Of a stretch of 64,000 nucleotides of DNA, positions 55,784-63,819 are shown in pieces. Source of the stretch: Silanimonas sp021297925 (GTDB taxonomy: Bacteria > Pseudomonadota > Gammaproteobacteria > Xanthomonadales > Xanthomonadaceae); NCBI GenBank assembly GCA_027532825.1, contig JAPZTL010000003.1:58365-122364 (forward strand), given 5' to 3'. Position 1 is the first letter of the stretch. Every line of letters starts with the position of its first letter. Below the pieces are notes generated by a model, which was not told the DNA's origin, ran no database searches, and worked only from the letters and a program-made list of their open reading frames with translations. Position numbers and translations under genes: made by a program.

Positions 55784-56964
55784 AGGCGCCTCGACAGGTC
55801 GCCGAAGGCGAAGGCCGCCGACAGGTCGACATCGCGGGTGAAGCCCATCACCTGGAAGCGCTCTCCCATCTCGCCGGGCAGGGTGAGCTTGCGGATCTCC
55901 GACATCCGCCGCAGCCGCTCGCGGTCGTCGGCGACGGCCTCCGCCTCGGCGATCCGCGCCGGCAAGCCGTTGGCGATCAGGAAGCTCGACTGCGTGCAGT
56001 AGCCGGCGAAATCAAAGCCCGCATGCACGCCGGCCTCGACGAGCGCGGTGAAGTCCACGGAGGCGGTGATGTCCTGCAGCCCGGGCAGGAAGAAGGGATC
56101 GCCATGCGCACGGTGGCGGTAGTGGCACGCCAGCGTCCCGTCGCGGCGCTCGGGCAGGTAGTACTCGCGGCGCGGGTAGCCGTAGTCGACGAACAGCATC
56201 GCGCCCTGCCGCAGCAGCCCCCCGACCGCCTGCACCCAGTAGGGCAGCTGCGGCAGGATCTCCGAGCGGTAGCCGTCCGGCAGCGGGGCCCCGAGCGTGC
56301 GTTCAACGTGGCGCACGGCGGCCCGCACCAGCGCGTCGGCAGGCTGGTCGACGCGCAGGAACCCGCCGTCGGCATCGAGCGCGACGAACTCCTCGTACAC
56401 CTCGCCCTCGTGCACGACGAAGCGGGTGGTCGGCAGGGCATCAAGCACCTCGTTGGCGAACAGCACGCCGTTCCACTCACCCTCAGGCGGACCGTCCAGC
56501 CAGTCGCAGCGGGCGTGCACGGCCGGGGGCAGCGTGGCGGCCAGCAGCCGCTGCTGCCGATCACGCAGGTCGGCGCTCGGTTCGAGGATGGCATAACGCT
56601 CCGGCAACGCCCCTAGGGCATCGAAGGCGAGCAGCGCGTCGCGGGCGAAGGCGCCGCTGCCGCCGCCGAGTTCGAGGAACCCGGGGCGGTGCAGGCCGCG
56701 CATCAGCGGCGCCACCGCCTCGGCCACGCAGCCGGCGAACGCCGGGCCCAACTCCGGCGCGGTGACGAAGTCGCCGCCCTCCCCGAACTTGCGCGCCCCG
56801 GCGCTGTAGTAGCCGAGCCCGGGCGCGTAAAGGGCCAGTTCCATGAAGCGGGCGAAGGGGATCGCCCCGTGCTCGTTGCGGACGGCGGCCTGCAGGAACG
56901 CGACCAGGCGCTCGCTGTGGGCCCTCGCCTCGGGGCTGGGCTCGGGAAGGCCGAGGATGGTCAT
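55780..56964 (-). CDS. MidA/NDUFAF7-type SAM-dependent methyltransferase
   Basis: A 394-residue class I methyltransferase of the MidA family (mitochondrial NDUFAF7 methylates an Arg in a complex I subunit). Blocks: GAIPFARFMELALYAPGLGYYSAG, FVTAPELGPAFAGCVAE, the SAM loop FLELGGGSGAFARD, GVLFANEVLDALP, and FVDYGYPRREYYLPERRDGTLACHYRHRAHGDPFFLPGLQDIT. The neighbouring NDUFA9-like gene fits a complex I theme. The 73 bases upstream separate it from the pterin operon. Confidence 0.93.
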   Translation of the reverse strand: MTILGLPEPSPEARAHSERLVAFLQAAVRNEHGAIPFARFMELALYAPGLGYYSAGARKFGEGGDFVTAPELGPAFAGCVAEAVAPLMRGLHRPGFLELGGGSGAFARDALLAFDALGALPERYAILEPSADLRDRQQRLLAATLPPAVHARCDWLDGPPEGEWNGVLFANEVLDALPTTRFVVHEGEVYEEFVALDADGGFLRVDQPADALVRAAVRHVERTLGAPLPDGYRSEILPQLPYWVQAVGGLLRQGAMLFVDYGYPRREYYLPERRDGTLACHYRHRAHGDPFFLPGLQDITASVDFTALVEAGVHAGFDFAGYCTQSSFLIANGLPARIAEAEAVADDRERLRRMSEIRKLTLPGEMGERFQVMGFTRDVDLSAAFAFGDLSRRL

Positions 56965-57037
56965 TCGCGATTCACAGGAAAGGTCACGGGGGCATTGATG
57001 ACGCCAGAAGAAGGGGCCACGAACGCAGCACGGAGAC

Positions 57038-57529
57038 TCAGCCGATCACGGACACCCACTGCCCGTCACCGGAACTGACGCCGATCTCGCATCGGTTCGG
57101 CAGGTCGACCCCCGCCTCGCCAAGCGCACGGAGCACGTCCGACCGGATGTGATCGGCCAAGGCCTCCCCCGTGATGTTCTCCACGGGGAGCACGATCACG
57201 TCGGCAGCGGGGAACACGAACCGCGATGAACCGATCGTGGCCTCGACGCTTCCGGCTGTTTCCTCGACGCGGAGGTATCTGGACCCTGACGGGAGAAGAA
57301 CATACTCGTCGAGGCGCCCGCAAACCTTGCGCAATGCCTTCTTCAGCAGGCCATAGTCGACCGCCATGCCGTCGGCGCGGACGACATACGTCGCGACCAT
57401 CCGAATCCGGTAGTTGTGCCCATGCAGACGCTCCCTGGAGCCGTCCGGGAAGATCGTGAAGTGCGCAATCGAGAACTTGATGTCCTCCTTGCTGATCTCG
57501 ATATGGACTTCGTGCTCGCCCTGGGTCAT
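57038..57529 (-). CDS. COG0720 pterin protein of PTPS-III type (ExxHGH)
   Basis: A 163-residue T-fold protein of the 6-pyruvoyltetrahydropterin synthase / QueD family. The three zinc histidines are present: H23 in FSIAH, H36 and H38 in RLHGHNY. ENITGEAL and E148 near the end supply the pterin pocket. The catalytic Cys of QueD and PTPS (CxxxHGH) is absent; the sequence reads RERLHGH with E33, the ExxHGH pattern of PTPS-III, proteins that can replace FolB in folate synthesis. Here folB is in the same operon, so the product may be something else. The start overlaps the SDR stop (ATGA). Confidence 0.8.
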   Translation of the reverse strand: MTQGEHEVHIEISKEDIKFSIAHFTIFPDGSRERLHGHNYRIRMVATYVVRADGMAVDYGLLKKALRKVCGRLDEYVLLPSGSRYLRVEETAGSVEATIGSSRFVFPAADVIVLPVENITGEALADHIRSDVLRALGEAGVDLPNRCEIGVSSGDGQWVSVIG

Positions 57530-58212
57530 CCGATATCCCCCATCATGGGCCGCATGACGACCTCCTCCAGGACGGCCGACTTGCTCAGCCTGTGGGCGAG
57601 CACCGCGACCTCGGCGATGTCCGATGGCCGCATGAACCGCTCCGCCGGAAGATCGACCCCCGCCCACGAGTCCGTCAGGGTGGCGCCTGGAAGGATGGCG
57701 ACCACGGCGATTCCTTTCGGCTTGAGCTCTTCCCGCAAGCTCCGGGACATTCCCAGCAACCCATGCTTGGCGACCGAGTAAGCGAAGCCACTCGGGTAAC
57801 CCTTGGTCGAGGCCACGCTGCAGATGTTGATGATCGTCGCATGGGGCGAGGCCTCGAGGTGCGGCATCGCGGCTTTCGTGAGCATGAAGGCCGATCGCAG
57901 GTTGGCGTCGATGGCCGAGGCGAAGCGCTCCGTATCGCTCTCGGCCAGCGTGCACGGATCGAAGAAACCCGCGTTGTTCACCAGGACGTCGATGCCGCCG
58001 AACCTCTCGACCGCCCAGTCCACGAAACCTCGACAACCGGACTCGAGGCTGACGTCCGCGCGGAATGCGGACAGGGCGGGCGCACCGGAAACGGCATGCC
58101 GCAGGGCGCCGTCGCCCCTCGCGCAGATCCCCACATTGCCGGTGGCCCCGAGGAACGCCTTGGCGATCGCAAGGCCTATCCCCTTCGAGCCGCCGCTGAC
58201 CAGAACGTTCAT
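57526..58212 (-). CDS. SDR oxidoreductase in pterin operon
   Basis: A 228-residue classical SDR with coenzyme motif SGGSKGIG (6-13), NNAG (79-82), S132, Y145 and K149 as catalytic set. It lacks the TGxxxRxG variant of FolM/PTR1 pteridine reductases, so it is not a plain copy of those. By position between a COG0720 protein and FolB it could be a sepiapterin- or dihydropterin-type reductase (inference). GGGG lies seven bases before the ATG at 58212, 11 bases after the preceding gene. Confidence 0.82.
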   Translation of the reverse strand: MNVLVSGGSKGIGLAIAKAFLGATGNVGICARGDGALRHAVSGAPALSAFRADVSLESGCRGFVDWAVERFGGIDVLVNNAGFFDPCTLAESDTERFASAIDANLRSAFMLTKAAMPHLEASPHATIINICSVASTKGYPSGFAYSVAKHGLLGMSRSLREELKPKGIAVVAILPGATLTDSWAGVDLPAERFMRPSDIAEVAVLAHRLSKSAVLEEVVMRPMMGDIG

Positions 58213-58223
58213 GATAGATCCCC

Positions 58224-58970
58224 TTACAGTGGCCTAGGCCAATGGTCGCCGACGACCAAGGACACGTTGCTGCGTATCGCAGACCTCAGGATCGACTGGG
58301 TCATCATCGCAATGTCCTGCGCGACGAAAAGCTGCTTTTCTGGGCTTTTGAGGAATCCGTCGCCCTCGATCATCCACGTCGTCCAGATCGACGTGACCGC
58401 CTTGCCGTCAACGTGTGCCAGCTGATAGACGACCTCCCCCCAACCCACATTGCGGGCGCCGGAGAAGGTCGGCCCGAAGGCCTCTTTCAGCGCTGTGGAG
58501 GGCGGGGCGTCAGTCCAGTAGATGACGATGAGGCGATTGACGTTCAAGCCCACCCAGCAGCGGAGCACCGCATTTCCCGCCCCGGCCTCGCCATCCATCG
58601 AAATCTCGTACTGGGCGCCAAAAATGTCGCGCACGCCACGAACGGCCGAAATCCTAGTCTTCGCCTCGCCCTCCCCGGTGATCTTCCCCAGGTATTGGGG
58701 GAGATAGACCAGAAGCCATCGCTTCGTCTTGTCGCGGAGCGTGGCGACGCTGACATCGGCCTCGGCGAAAAAGAGCACGAGCGCAAACAACAGGCCGGTG
58801 GAAGCCATCTGGAGGACGGACATGCACACGAGGAACCAGTCACGGAACCCCGTGTTCCCGACGTTCGTCAGGACGAGCCACGCGGATCCGAGGAACAAGG
58901 CCAAGAGAACCCCGACCAGGAGCACACGCACCCAAGGCGGCAAACTGATGAGGTTCTTCGAGTCAACCAT
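58224..58970 (-). CDS. Two-helix membrane protein of unknown family
   Basis: A 248-residue protein not recognised as any family. A short cytoplasmic start, two membrane helices (about 13-35 and 44-69) and then a soluble domain of about 175 residues that should face the cytoplasm. Visible elements are RGVRDIFGAQYEISMDGE, RCWVGLNVNRLIVIYWTD and SIWTTWMIEGDGFLKSPEKQLFVAQDIAMMTQSILRSAI. Its start overlaps the folB stop by eight bases and the SDR gene follows by 11, so it is an integral part of the pterin operon. Two 60-base blocks counted by hand have 34 G+C each, lower than neighbours, which hints at recent acquisition. Possible pterin sensor or anchor; pure inference. Confidence 0.75.
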   Translation of the reverse strand: MVDSKNLISLPPWVRVLLVGVLLALFLGSAWLVLTNVGNTGFRDWFLVCMSVLQMASTGLLFALVLFFAEADVSVATLRDKTKRWLLVYLPQYLGKITGEGEAKTRISAVRGVRDIFGAQYEISMDGEAGAGNAVLRCWVGLNVNRLIVIYWTDAPPSTALKEAFGPTFSGARNVGWGEVVYQLAHVDGKAVTSIWTTWMIEGDGFLKSPEKQLFVAQDIAMMTQSILRSAIRSNVSLVVGDHWPRPL

Positions 58971-59322
58971 CGGAACTCTCCCTGTGGACCACCACGCCGA
59001 CCGCAGCGGCGGGCGATGAGGGTACCCGCTTGCGCGCGCGCACCGATACGGAACGGATGGGAAACTCTTCGAGCAGTCGTTCGGCGATGGCTCCCGCGCA
59101 AGCCTCCAACAGCCGATAAGCCCCGTCGGTCGCGACACGACCGGCGATTTCGATCGCCATCGTGTAGTCGACGGCATCCTTGATGGCGTCGCTGGCCGCG
59201 GACTTGCGGTTGTCGAAGCCCATCTCGATGTCGAGGACGATCGGCTGTTTGATCCGCCGCTCCCAGTCGTGGATGCCGATCGTGCACTCGATCTCGAGCG
59301 CTTCGATGAAAACCTTGTCCAT
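58963..59322 (-). CDS. folB: Dihydroneopterin aldolase
   Basis: A 119-residue T-fold enzyme of folate synthesis, converting 7,8-dihydroneopterin to 6-hydroxymethyl-dihydropterin and glycolaldehyde. It starts MDKVFIEALEIECTIGIHDWERRIKQPIVLDIEM, with Glu, Asn-Arg-Lys (DNRKSAASD) and DYTMAIEI as in FolB. The end is RVPSSPAAAVGVVVHRE. The ATG at 59322 is typical. It is the first gene of an operon of four and follows tsaD by 71 bases. Confidence 0.93.
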   Translation of the reverse strand: MDKVFIEALEIECTIGIHDWERRIKQPIVLDIEMGFDNRKSAASDAIKDAVDYTMAIEIAGRVATDGAYRLLEACAGAIAERLLEEFPIRSVSVRARKRVPSSPAAAVGVVVHRESSDG

Positions 59323-59393
59323 CCGAGTCCTTCCCTTCTTGCAAACCTGGCGGCCGCTTCGCTTCGCCGGGGCCTCTCGATCTCTGCCGACGC

Positions 59394-60458
59394 TCAGCCT
59401 GCCACCGGCGATGGCAAGGCCGCGACAGGATCCAGGCCGGCCATGTCCCAGCGCGGCCGCACGTGGAACTCGAGGTCGCACTGCCCGGCGGCCAACCGGG
59501 TCGCGCCGGCGAAGGCGATCATTGCGCCGTTGTCGGTGCAGAACTCGAGGCGCGGGAAGCTGACGGCGACCTTGCGTTTCGTGGCCAGCGTAGCGAGGCG
59601 GGCACGCAACTGGCGGTTCGCCCCGACACCGCCCGCCACCACGAGGGCCCTCATGCCGGTCTCGCGCAGGGCGCGCTCGCACTTAATGACCAGCGTCTCG
59701 GTCACAGCGTCCTCGAAACCCAGCGCCAGATCGGCCTTCGTCGTCTCGGAGCGGTCGGAGGCCTGCCAGGCCAGCAGCACCTGCGTCTTCAGGCCGCTGA
59801 AGCTGAAATCGAGGCCCGGCCGGTCGGTCATCGGCCGCGCGAAGCGGAAACGACTTTCCGAACGGCCCTCGGCCTCGGCGGCGGCGCGCCCGGCCATAGC
59901 CAGCGCAGCCAACTGCTGCCCGCCGGGGTACGGCAGGCCCAGCATCTTCGCGGTCTTGTCGAAGGCCTCGCCGGCCGCGTCGTCCAAGGTCTCACCGAGC
60001 AGCGTGTAGCGGCCGATGCCCTCGACGGACACGAGCTGAGTGTGCCCACCCGACACCAGCAGACAGACGAAAGGCGGAGGCGCGGCGCCCGGCTCGAGCA
60101 GCGGCGACAGCAGGTGCCCCTCCATGTGGTGGACACCGACGCTGGGCACGTCAAGCGCCCAGGCCAGCGCCCGACCCGTCGCGGCACCGACCAGCAGCGC
60201 GCCGATCAGCCCCGGCCCGGCCGTATAGGCCACGCCGTCCACATCCACCGGCCGGAGGCCCGCATCGGCGAGCGTCTGGCGCACCAGCGGCAGAAGCTTG
60301 CGGACGTGGTCGCGGCTGGCCAGTTCCGGCACCACGCCACCGTACTCGGCGTGCAGGGCCACCTGGCTGTAGAGCGCATGTGCCCGCAGGCCGCGGACCG
60401 TGTCGTAGACGGCCACGCCGGTTTCGTCGCAGGAGGATTCGAGGCCGAGGACGATCAT
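59394..60458 (-). CDS. tsaD: tRNA threonylcarbamoyladenosine transferase TsaD
   Basis: A 354-residue ASKHA-fold enzyme that transfers the threonylcarbamoyl group onto A37 of tRNAs. It starts MIVLGLESSCDETGVAVYD. The metal histidines are H111 and H115 in VHHMEGHLLSP, with ELASRDHVRKLLPL, VSGGHTQLV, DFSFSGLKTQV, VVAGGVGANRQLR and FCTDNGAMIA in the right order. The ATG at 60458 is the family start; a longer frame upstream crosses the promoter region. Divergent from rpsU with 180 bases between, a conserved gammaproteobacterial order. Confidence 0.97.
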   Translation of the reverse strand: MIVLGLESSCDETGVAVYDTVRGLRAHALYSQVALHAEYGGVVPELASRDHVRKLLPLVRQTLADAGLRPVDVDGVAYTAGPGLIGALLVGAATGRALAWALDVPSVGVHHMEGHLLSPLLEPGAAPPPFVCLLVSGGHTQLVSVEGIGRYTLLGETLDDAAGEAFDKTAKMLGLPYPGGQQLAALAMAGRAAAEAEGRSESRFRFARPMTDRPGLDFSFSGLKTQVLLAWQASDRSETTKADLALGFEDAVTETLVIKCERALRETGMRALVVAGGVGANRQLRARLATLATKRKVAVSFPRLEFCTDNGAMIAFAGATRLAAGQCDLEFHVRPRWDMAGLDPVAALPSPVAG

Positions 60459-60561
60459 CGCGGGCAGGGATTGGGGGCTGGAAGCATAGACCGGCGGATC
60501 TTGGACGGCCGCACCAACCACGGGCCGCGGCCGAAGCGCCCGGGCCGGGGTTGGCACCGAC

Positions 60562-60591
60562 TTGCACGGCCCCGGAGTGCCCGCGTATCAT
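60562..60591 (+). promoter_or_regulatory. rpsU promoter
   Basis: TTGCAC, 18 bases, TATCAT, ending 47 bases before the rpsU ATG. The -10 box lies within the palindrome at 60581-60597. Confidence 0.6.
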
Positions 60592-60597
60592 ACGCGG
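60581..60597. promoter_or_regulatory. Perfect palindrome over the rpsU -10 box
   Basis: CCGCGTAT C ATACGCGG is a perfect 8+1+8 inverted repeat placed exactly over the -10 box of rpsU. A repressor or other factor could sit there, or it could be part of a leader hairpin; the repeat is palindromic DNA with too short a loop for RNA folding by itself. Confidence 0.45.
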
Positions 60598-60638
60598 CTC
60601 ACCCGGAGCACCGGGTATCCGTCGAACCGAGAAACCGT

Positions 60639-60854
60639 ATGCCCAACGTCAAAGTCCGCGAGAACGAGCCGTTCGAGTTCGCGCTCCGTCGTTTCAAGCG
60701 CACCTGCGAGAAGGCCGGCGTCCTCGCCGAGACGCGCAAGCGCGAGTTCTACGAGAAGCCGACCCAAGAGCGCAAGCGCAAGGCTGCGGCTGCCGTGAAG
60801 CGCCAGCTGCGCCGCTCGTCGCGCGACGTCACCAAGCGCCAGCGCCTCTACTGA
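60639..60854 (+). CDS. rpsU: 30S ribosomal protein S21
   Basis: A 71-residue basic protein, typical S21: MPNVKVRENEPFEFALRRFKRTCEKAGVLAE, REFYEKPTQERKRK and ending KRQRLY. It sits near the anti-Shine-Dalgarno region of 16S rRNA and helps initiation. The order rpsU, yqeY, dnaG is part of the macromolecular-synthesis operon arrangement in gammaproteobacteria. A strong terminator follows. Confidence 0.98.
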   Translation: MPNVKVRENEPFEFALRRFKRTCEKAGVLAETRKREFYEKPTQERKRKAAAAVKRQLRRSSRDVTKRQRLY

Positions 60855-60873
60855 GCGCGGCGCCTGCCGCAAG

Positions 60874-60907
60874 AAGCCGGCCCGCCCTTGGCGTCGCCGG
60901 CTTTTTT
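60874..60907 (+). terminator. Rho-independent terminator after rpsU
   Basis: AAGCCGGC, 14 bases, GCCGGCTT, then six T at 60902-60907: an 8-bp stem and a T-run. It begins 20 bases after the rpsU stop and would separate rpsU from yqeY. Confidence 0.8.
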
Positions 60908-60976
60908 GCTTTTTCGGCACCACGGCGCGACAGACGAACGCCGCGCGCCACCATCGACCCCGCTGGAGACCCGAGC

Positions 60977-61426
60977 ATGTCCCTCAAGCAGCAGCTCACC
61001 GACGACATGAAGGCCGCGATGAAGGCCGGCGAGAAGGACCGTCTCGCGACGATCCGGCTCATCAACGCCGCCATCAAGCAGAAGGAAGTCGACGAACGCA
61101 TCGCGCTCGACGACGCCGCGGTCCTCGCGGTGCTGGAGAAGATGGTCAAGCAGCGCAAGGACTCGATCTCGCAGTACGAGTCGGCCGGCCGCGACGACCT
61201 CGCCGCCGTCGAGAAGGCCGAGATGGCGGTCATCCAGGCCTACCTGCCGGCCCCGCTCTCCGAGGCCGAGATCGATGCCGCCATCCAGACCGCGATCGCC
61301 GAGGCCAATGCCGGCACCGGGCCCGCGGCGATGGGCAAGGTGATGGGCGTGCTGAAGCCGAAACTCGCCGGCAAGGCCGACATGGGCCTCGTGTCCCAGC
61401 GCCTCAAAGCCGCGCTCGCCGGCTGA
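60977..61426 (+). CDS. GatB/YqeY domain protein
   Basis: A 149-residue YqeY-type protein: MSLKQQLTDDMKAAMKAGEKDRLATIRLINAAIKQ and a C-terminal helical part with GPAAMGKVMGVLKPKLAGKADMGLVSQRLK, the tRNA-contacting tail domain shared with GatB. Thought to act on aminoacyl-tRNA, but not proven. GGAG precedes the ATG at 60977 closely. It is located between rpsU and dnaG, its usual place. Confidence 0.93.
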   Translation: MSLKQQLTDDMKAAMKAGEKDRLATIRLINAAIKQKEVDERIALDDAAVLAVLEKMVKQRKDSISQYESAGRDDLAAVEKAEMAVIQAYLPAPLSEAEIDAAIQTAIAEANAGTGPAAMGKVMGVLKPKLAGKADMGLVSQRLKAALAG

Positions 61427-61445
61427 TCCCCTCGGGCCTCGCGGC

Positions 61446-61462
61446 GCCTGCCGCCCGCAGGC
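61446..61462 (+). terminator. Short hairpin after yqeY
   Basis: GCCTGC, five bases, GCAGGC in the 77 bases between yqeY and the VOC gene. It is a 6-bp stem without a T-run; weak evidence for termination. Confidence 0.3.
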
Positions 61463-61503
61463 AAGATGAGGGTCCCGCACCCGACCCCAGAGTGGCCCAC
61501 CTC

Positions 61504-61887
61504 ATGAGTTGGCGCGCCGCACCCATCCTCGTCACCCGCGATCCCGAGAACACGATCGCCTTCTACCTGCGGCTGGGGTTCCACCTGCGCGGCCACACGC
61601 GCACGCCCGGCAGCCAGTACCTGCTGCTCGAGCGCGACGGGGTCGAACTGCACTTCACGGAGGTCCCGGCCGATTACGTCGGCGGGACCGACAGCGCGGT
61701 CTACCTCCACGTCGACGACGCGGCGGCGCTCTACGCCGGATGGCAGGTGCTCGGGCTGCCCGCATCGGGCACCCCGCGATTGGTCGCACCGTCGCCGCAA
61801 CCGTGGGGGCACCTCGAAGGCCATCTCGTGGACCCCGACGGCCACCTGCTGCGCTACGGCAACCCCCTGCCCGCACGGCACCGCTGA
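61504..61887 (+). CDS. VOC-superfamily (glyoxalase/bleomycin-resistance-like) protein
   Basis: A 127-residue VOC protein with two babbab units: AAPILVTRDPENTIAFYLRLGFHLRGHTR, then ELHFTEVPADY, VYLHVDDAAALYAGWQVLGLP and HLVDPDGHLLRYGNPL. His and Glu positions for a metal site are partly present. The family covers antibiotic binding, glyoxalase and dioxygenase activities; the substrate is unknown. The ATG at 61504 is preferred, a GTG at 61492 is possible. It interrupts yqeY and dnaG, and dnaG starts nine bases after its stop. Confidence 0.88.
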   Translation: MSWRAAPILVTRDPENTIAFYLRLGFHLRGHTRTPGSQYLLLERDGVELHFTEVPADYVGGTDSAVYLHVDDAAALYAGWQVLGLPASGTPRLVAPSPQPWGHLEGHLVDPDGHLLRYGNPLPARHR

Positions 61888-61896
61888 CGCGCGCGC

Positions 61897-63819
61897 ATGG
61901 GCCGCATCCCCGACAGCTTCATCGACGGTCTGCTCGCGCGGACGGATCTCGTCGAGCTGATCGGCGCCCGCGTCCCGCTGAAGCGCAAGGGCAAGGAATA
62001 CACCGCGCCCTGCCCGTTCCATGACGAGCGCACGCCGTCGTTCTACGTCAGTCCCACGAAACAGTTCTACCACTGCTTCGGCTGCGGAGCCCACGGCACG
62101 GCGATCAAGTTCCTGATGGAATACGACCGCCTCGAATTCACCGATGCGGTCGAGGAACTCGCGAAGCGGCTGGGCCTCGAGGTGCCCCGCGAAGGTGGCG
62201 GCCGCGAGGCGCCGCGCGAAGGGCAGGACCTGTACGCCGCCCTCGACGCCGCACAGCAGTTCTTCCGCCGCGAGCTGGCCCAAAGCGCCAAAGCCCGCGC
62301 CTATCTCGAGAATCGGGGACTCGATGCGGCAACCATCGAGAGATTCGGCATCGGCTGGGCACCGGAGGGATGGAACGGTCTGATCGACGCGCTCGGGAAG
62401 GGCGATGCCCGCCGCATCGACCTTCTCGACAAGGCCGGGCTCCTGTCGAAGAACGACGCCGGTCGCACGTACGACAAGTTCCGCGGGCGCGTGATGTTCC
62501 CGATCCACGATCGCCGCGGGCGCGTCATCGCCTTCGGCGGCCGCGTCATCGAGAAGGACGATGGCCCGAAGTACCTCAACTCGCCGGAGACCGCCCTGTT
62601 CCACAAGGGGCGCGAGCTCTACGGCCTGTGGCACGCGCGCCAGGCGCACAGCAAGGTACCGCGGCTGGTCGTCGTCGAGGGCTACATGGACGTCGTCTCG
62701 CTGTGGCAGTACGGCATCACGACGGCCGTCGCGACGCTGGGCACGGCGACGACCCCGGAACATGCCGAATTGCTCTTCCGCAATGCCGCGGACGTCTACT
62801 TCTGCTTCGACGGCGACGATGCGGGCCGTCGTGCGGCGTGGAAAGCGGTCGAGTCCATCCTTCCCCGCATGACCGAAGGCCGACAGGCCTACTTCCTTTT
62901 CCTCGCCGAGGGCGAGGATCCGGACAGCGTGGTGCGCGCCCAAGGCGCCGCTGGCTTCGACAGCGCGCTTGCGGCCGCCGTTCCGTTGAGTGAGTTCTTC
63001 TTCCAGCAGATCGGGCGCGACGTGGATCTCGGCAGCATCGATGGGAAGGCGAGGCTCGCCGAGCGCGCCAAGGCGTACATCCAGCGCATTCCCGACAGCG
63101 AGTTCCGAGACGGCATGGAGGCGTTGCTGGTGCAGCGCACGTCGGTCGGATTCCACGCCAGCGCGCGGCTGGGGGATCTCAGCCGCGAACTGCAGCAATT
63201 GGGGGAACGCGTCCAGCAGGATGCGATCACCCTCTCCAGAGGACAGGTGCCGGATGGGTACCTCGTGCCGATGCCGACCCTCCCAGGACGCCGGGATGCT
63301 CCCCGTCCCGGTGGTGGAGAGGACCGAATGCGCGGTCGACGGCCCAGCACCCCGGCGGAACGCATCCTGGCAAACCTGCCATCCCTGTCCGCCCCACGAC
63401 CGGCACCGGGCGTCGATCCACGTCGCAGTCTGGTGCGCACGGCCATCAGCCTGGTACTCGCCGAGCCAACGCTGGCCTCCCGCGCGGTGGAGGCCCTGCC
63501 ATGGGTCGAAACGCTGGATCAGCCTGGGATTCCGCTTTTCGTCGAGCTGGTCCGCCTGGCCCACGAACGAAAGGCGCCCAGTGCCGGCGTCCTGCTCGAG
63601 GCGATGGCGGACCATCCGCGGATCGACGCGCTGCAGAAACTCGCCGCCACCCCAATGACCGGAAGCACGGAAGGTTGGCGCATCGACTTCGACGGTGCGG
63701 TGTCCCAGTTGCTGAAGCAGGCCGTCGACCAGCGGATCCAGGTACTGAAGTCTCTTGGCCGCATGGACGAATCGGATCGCGACGAGCTTCGTCGGCTGCT
63801 GGGGCTGCGTCGAGGCTGA
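61897..63819 (+). CDS. dnaG: DNA primase
   Basis: A 640-residue primase that lays RNA primers at replication forks. The zinc-binding domain has C39, H42, C60 and C63 (CPFHDE, YHCFGCG). The catalytic core has RGRVMFPIHDRRGRVIAFGGR, and the Toprim domain has E261 in VVEGYMDVV and D305/D307 in FDGDDAG. The C-terminal helicase-binding domain begins about 510 (RRSLVRTAISLVLAEPTLA). The linker before it (about 455-500) is rich in Pro, Arg and Gly. The rpoD gene usually follows but lies beyond the window. Confidence 0.97.
   Translation: MGRIPDSFIDGLLARTDLVELIGARVPLKRKGKEYTAPCPFHDERTPSFYVSPTKQFYHCFGCGAHGTAIKFLMEYDRLEFTDAVEELAKRLGLEVPREGGGREAPREGQDLYAALDAAQQFFRRELAQSAKARAYLENRGLDAATIERFGIGWAPEGWNGLIDALGKGDARRIDLLDKAGLLSKNDAGRTYDKFRGRVMFPIHDRRGRVIAFGGRVIEKDDGPKYLNSPETALFHKGRELYGLWHARQAHSKVPRLVVVEGYMDVVSLWQYGITTAVATLGTATTPEHAELLFRNAADVYFCFDGDDAGRRAAWKAVESILPRMTEGRQAYFLFLAEGEDPDSVVRAQGAAGFDSALAAAVPLSEFFFQQIGRDVDLGSIDGKARLAERAKAYIQRIPDSEFRDGMEALLVQRTSVGFHASARLGDLSRELQQLGERVQQDAITLSRGQVPDGYLVPMPTLPGRRDAPRPGGGEDRMRGRRPSTPAERILANLPSLSAPRPAPGVDPRRSLVRTAISLVLAEPTLASRAVEALPWVETLDQPGIPLFVELVRLAHERKAPSAGVLLEAMADHPRIDALQKLAATPMTGSTEGWRIDFDGAVSQLLKQAVDQRIQVLKSLGRMDESDRDELRRLLGLRRG

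Noticed and set aside
57038..57529. Calling the COG0720 protein QueD of queuosine synthesis
   Set aside because: The required Cys before HGH is missing and a Glu is present instead; no queuosine gene is nearby.
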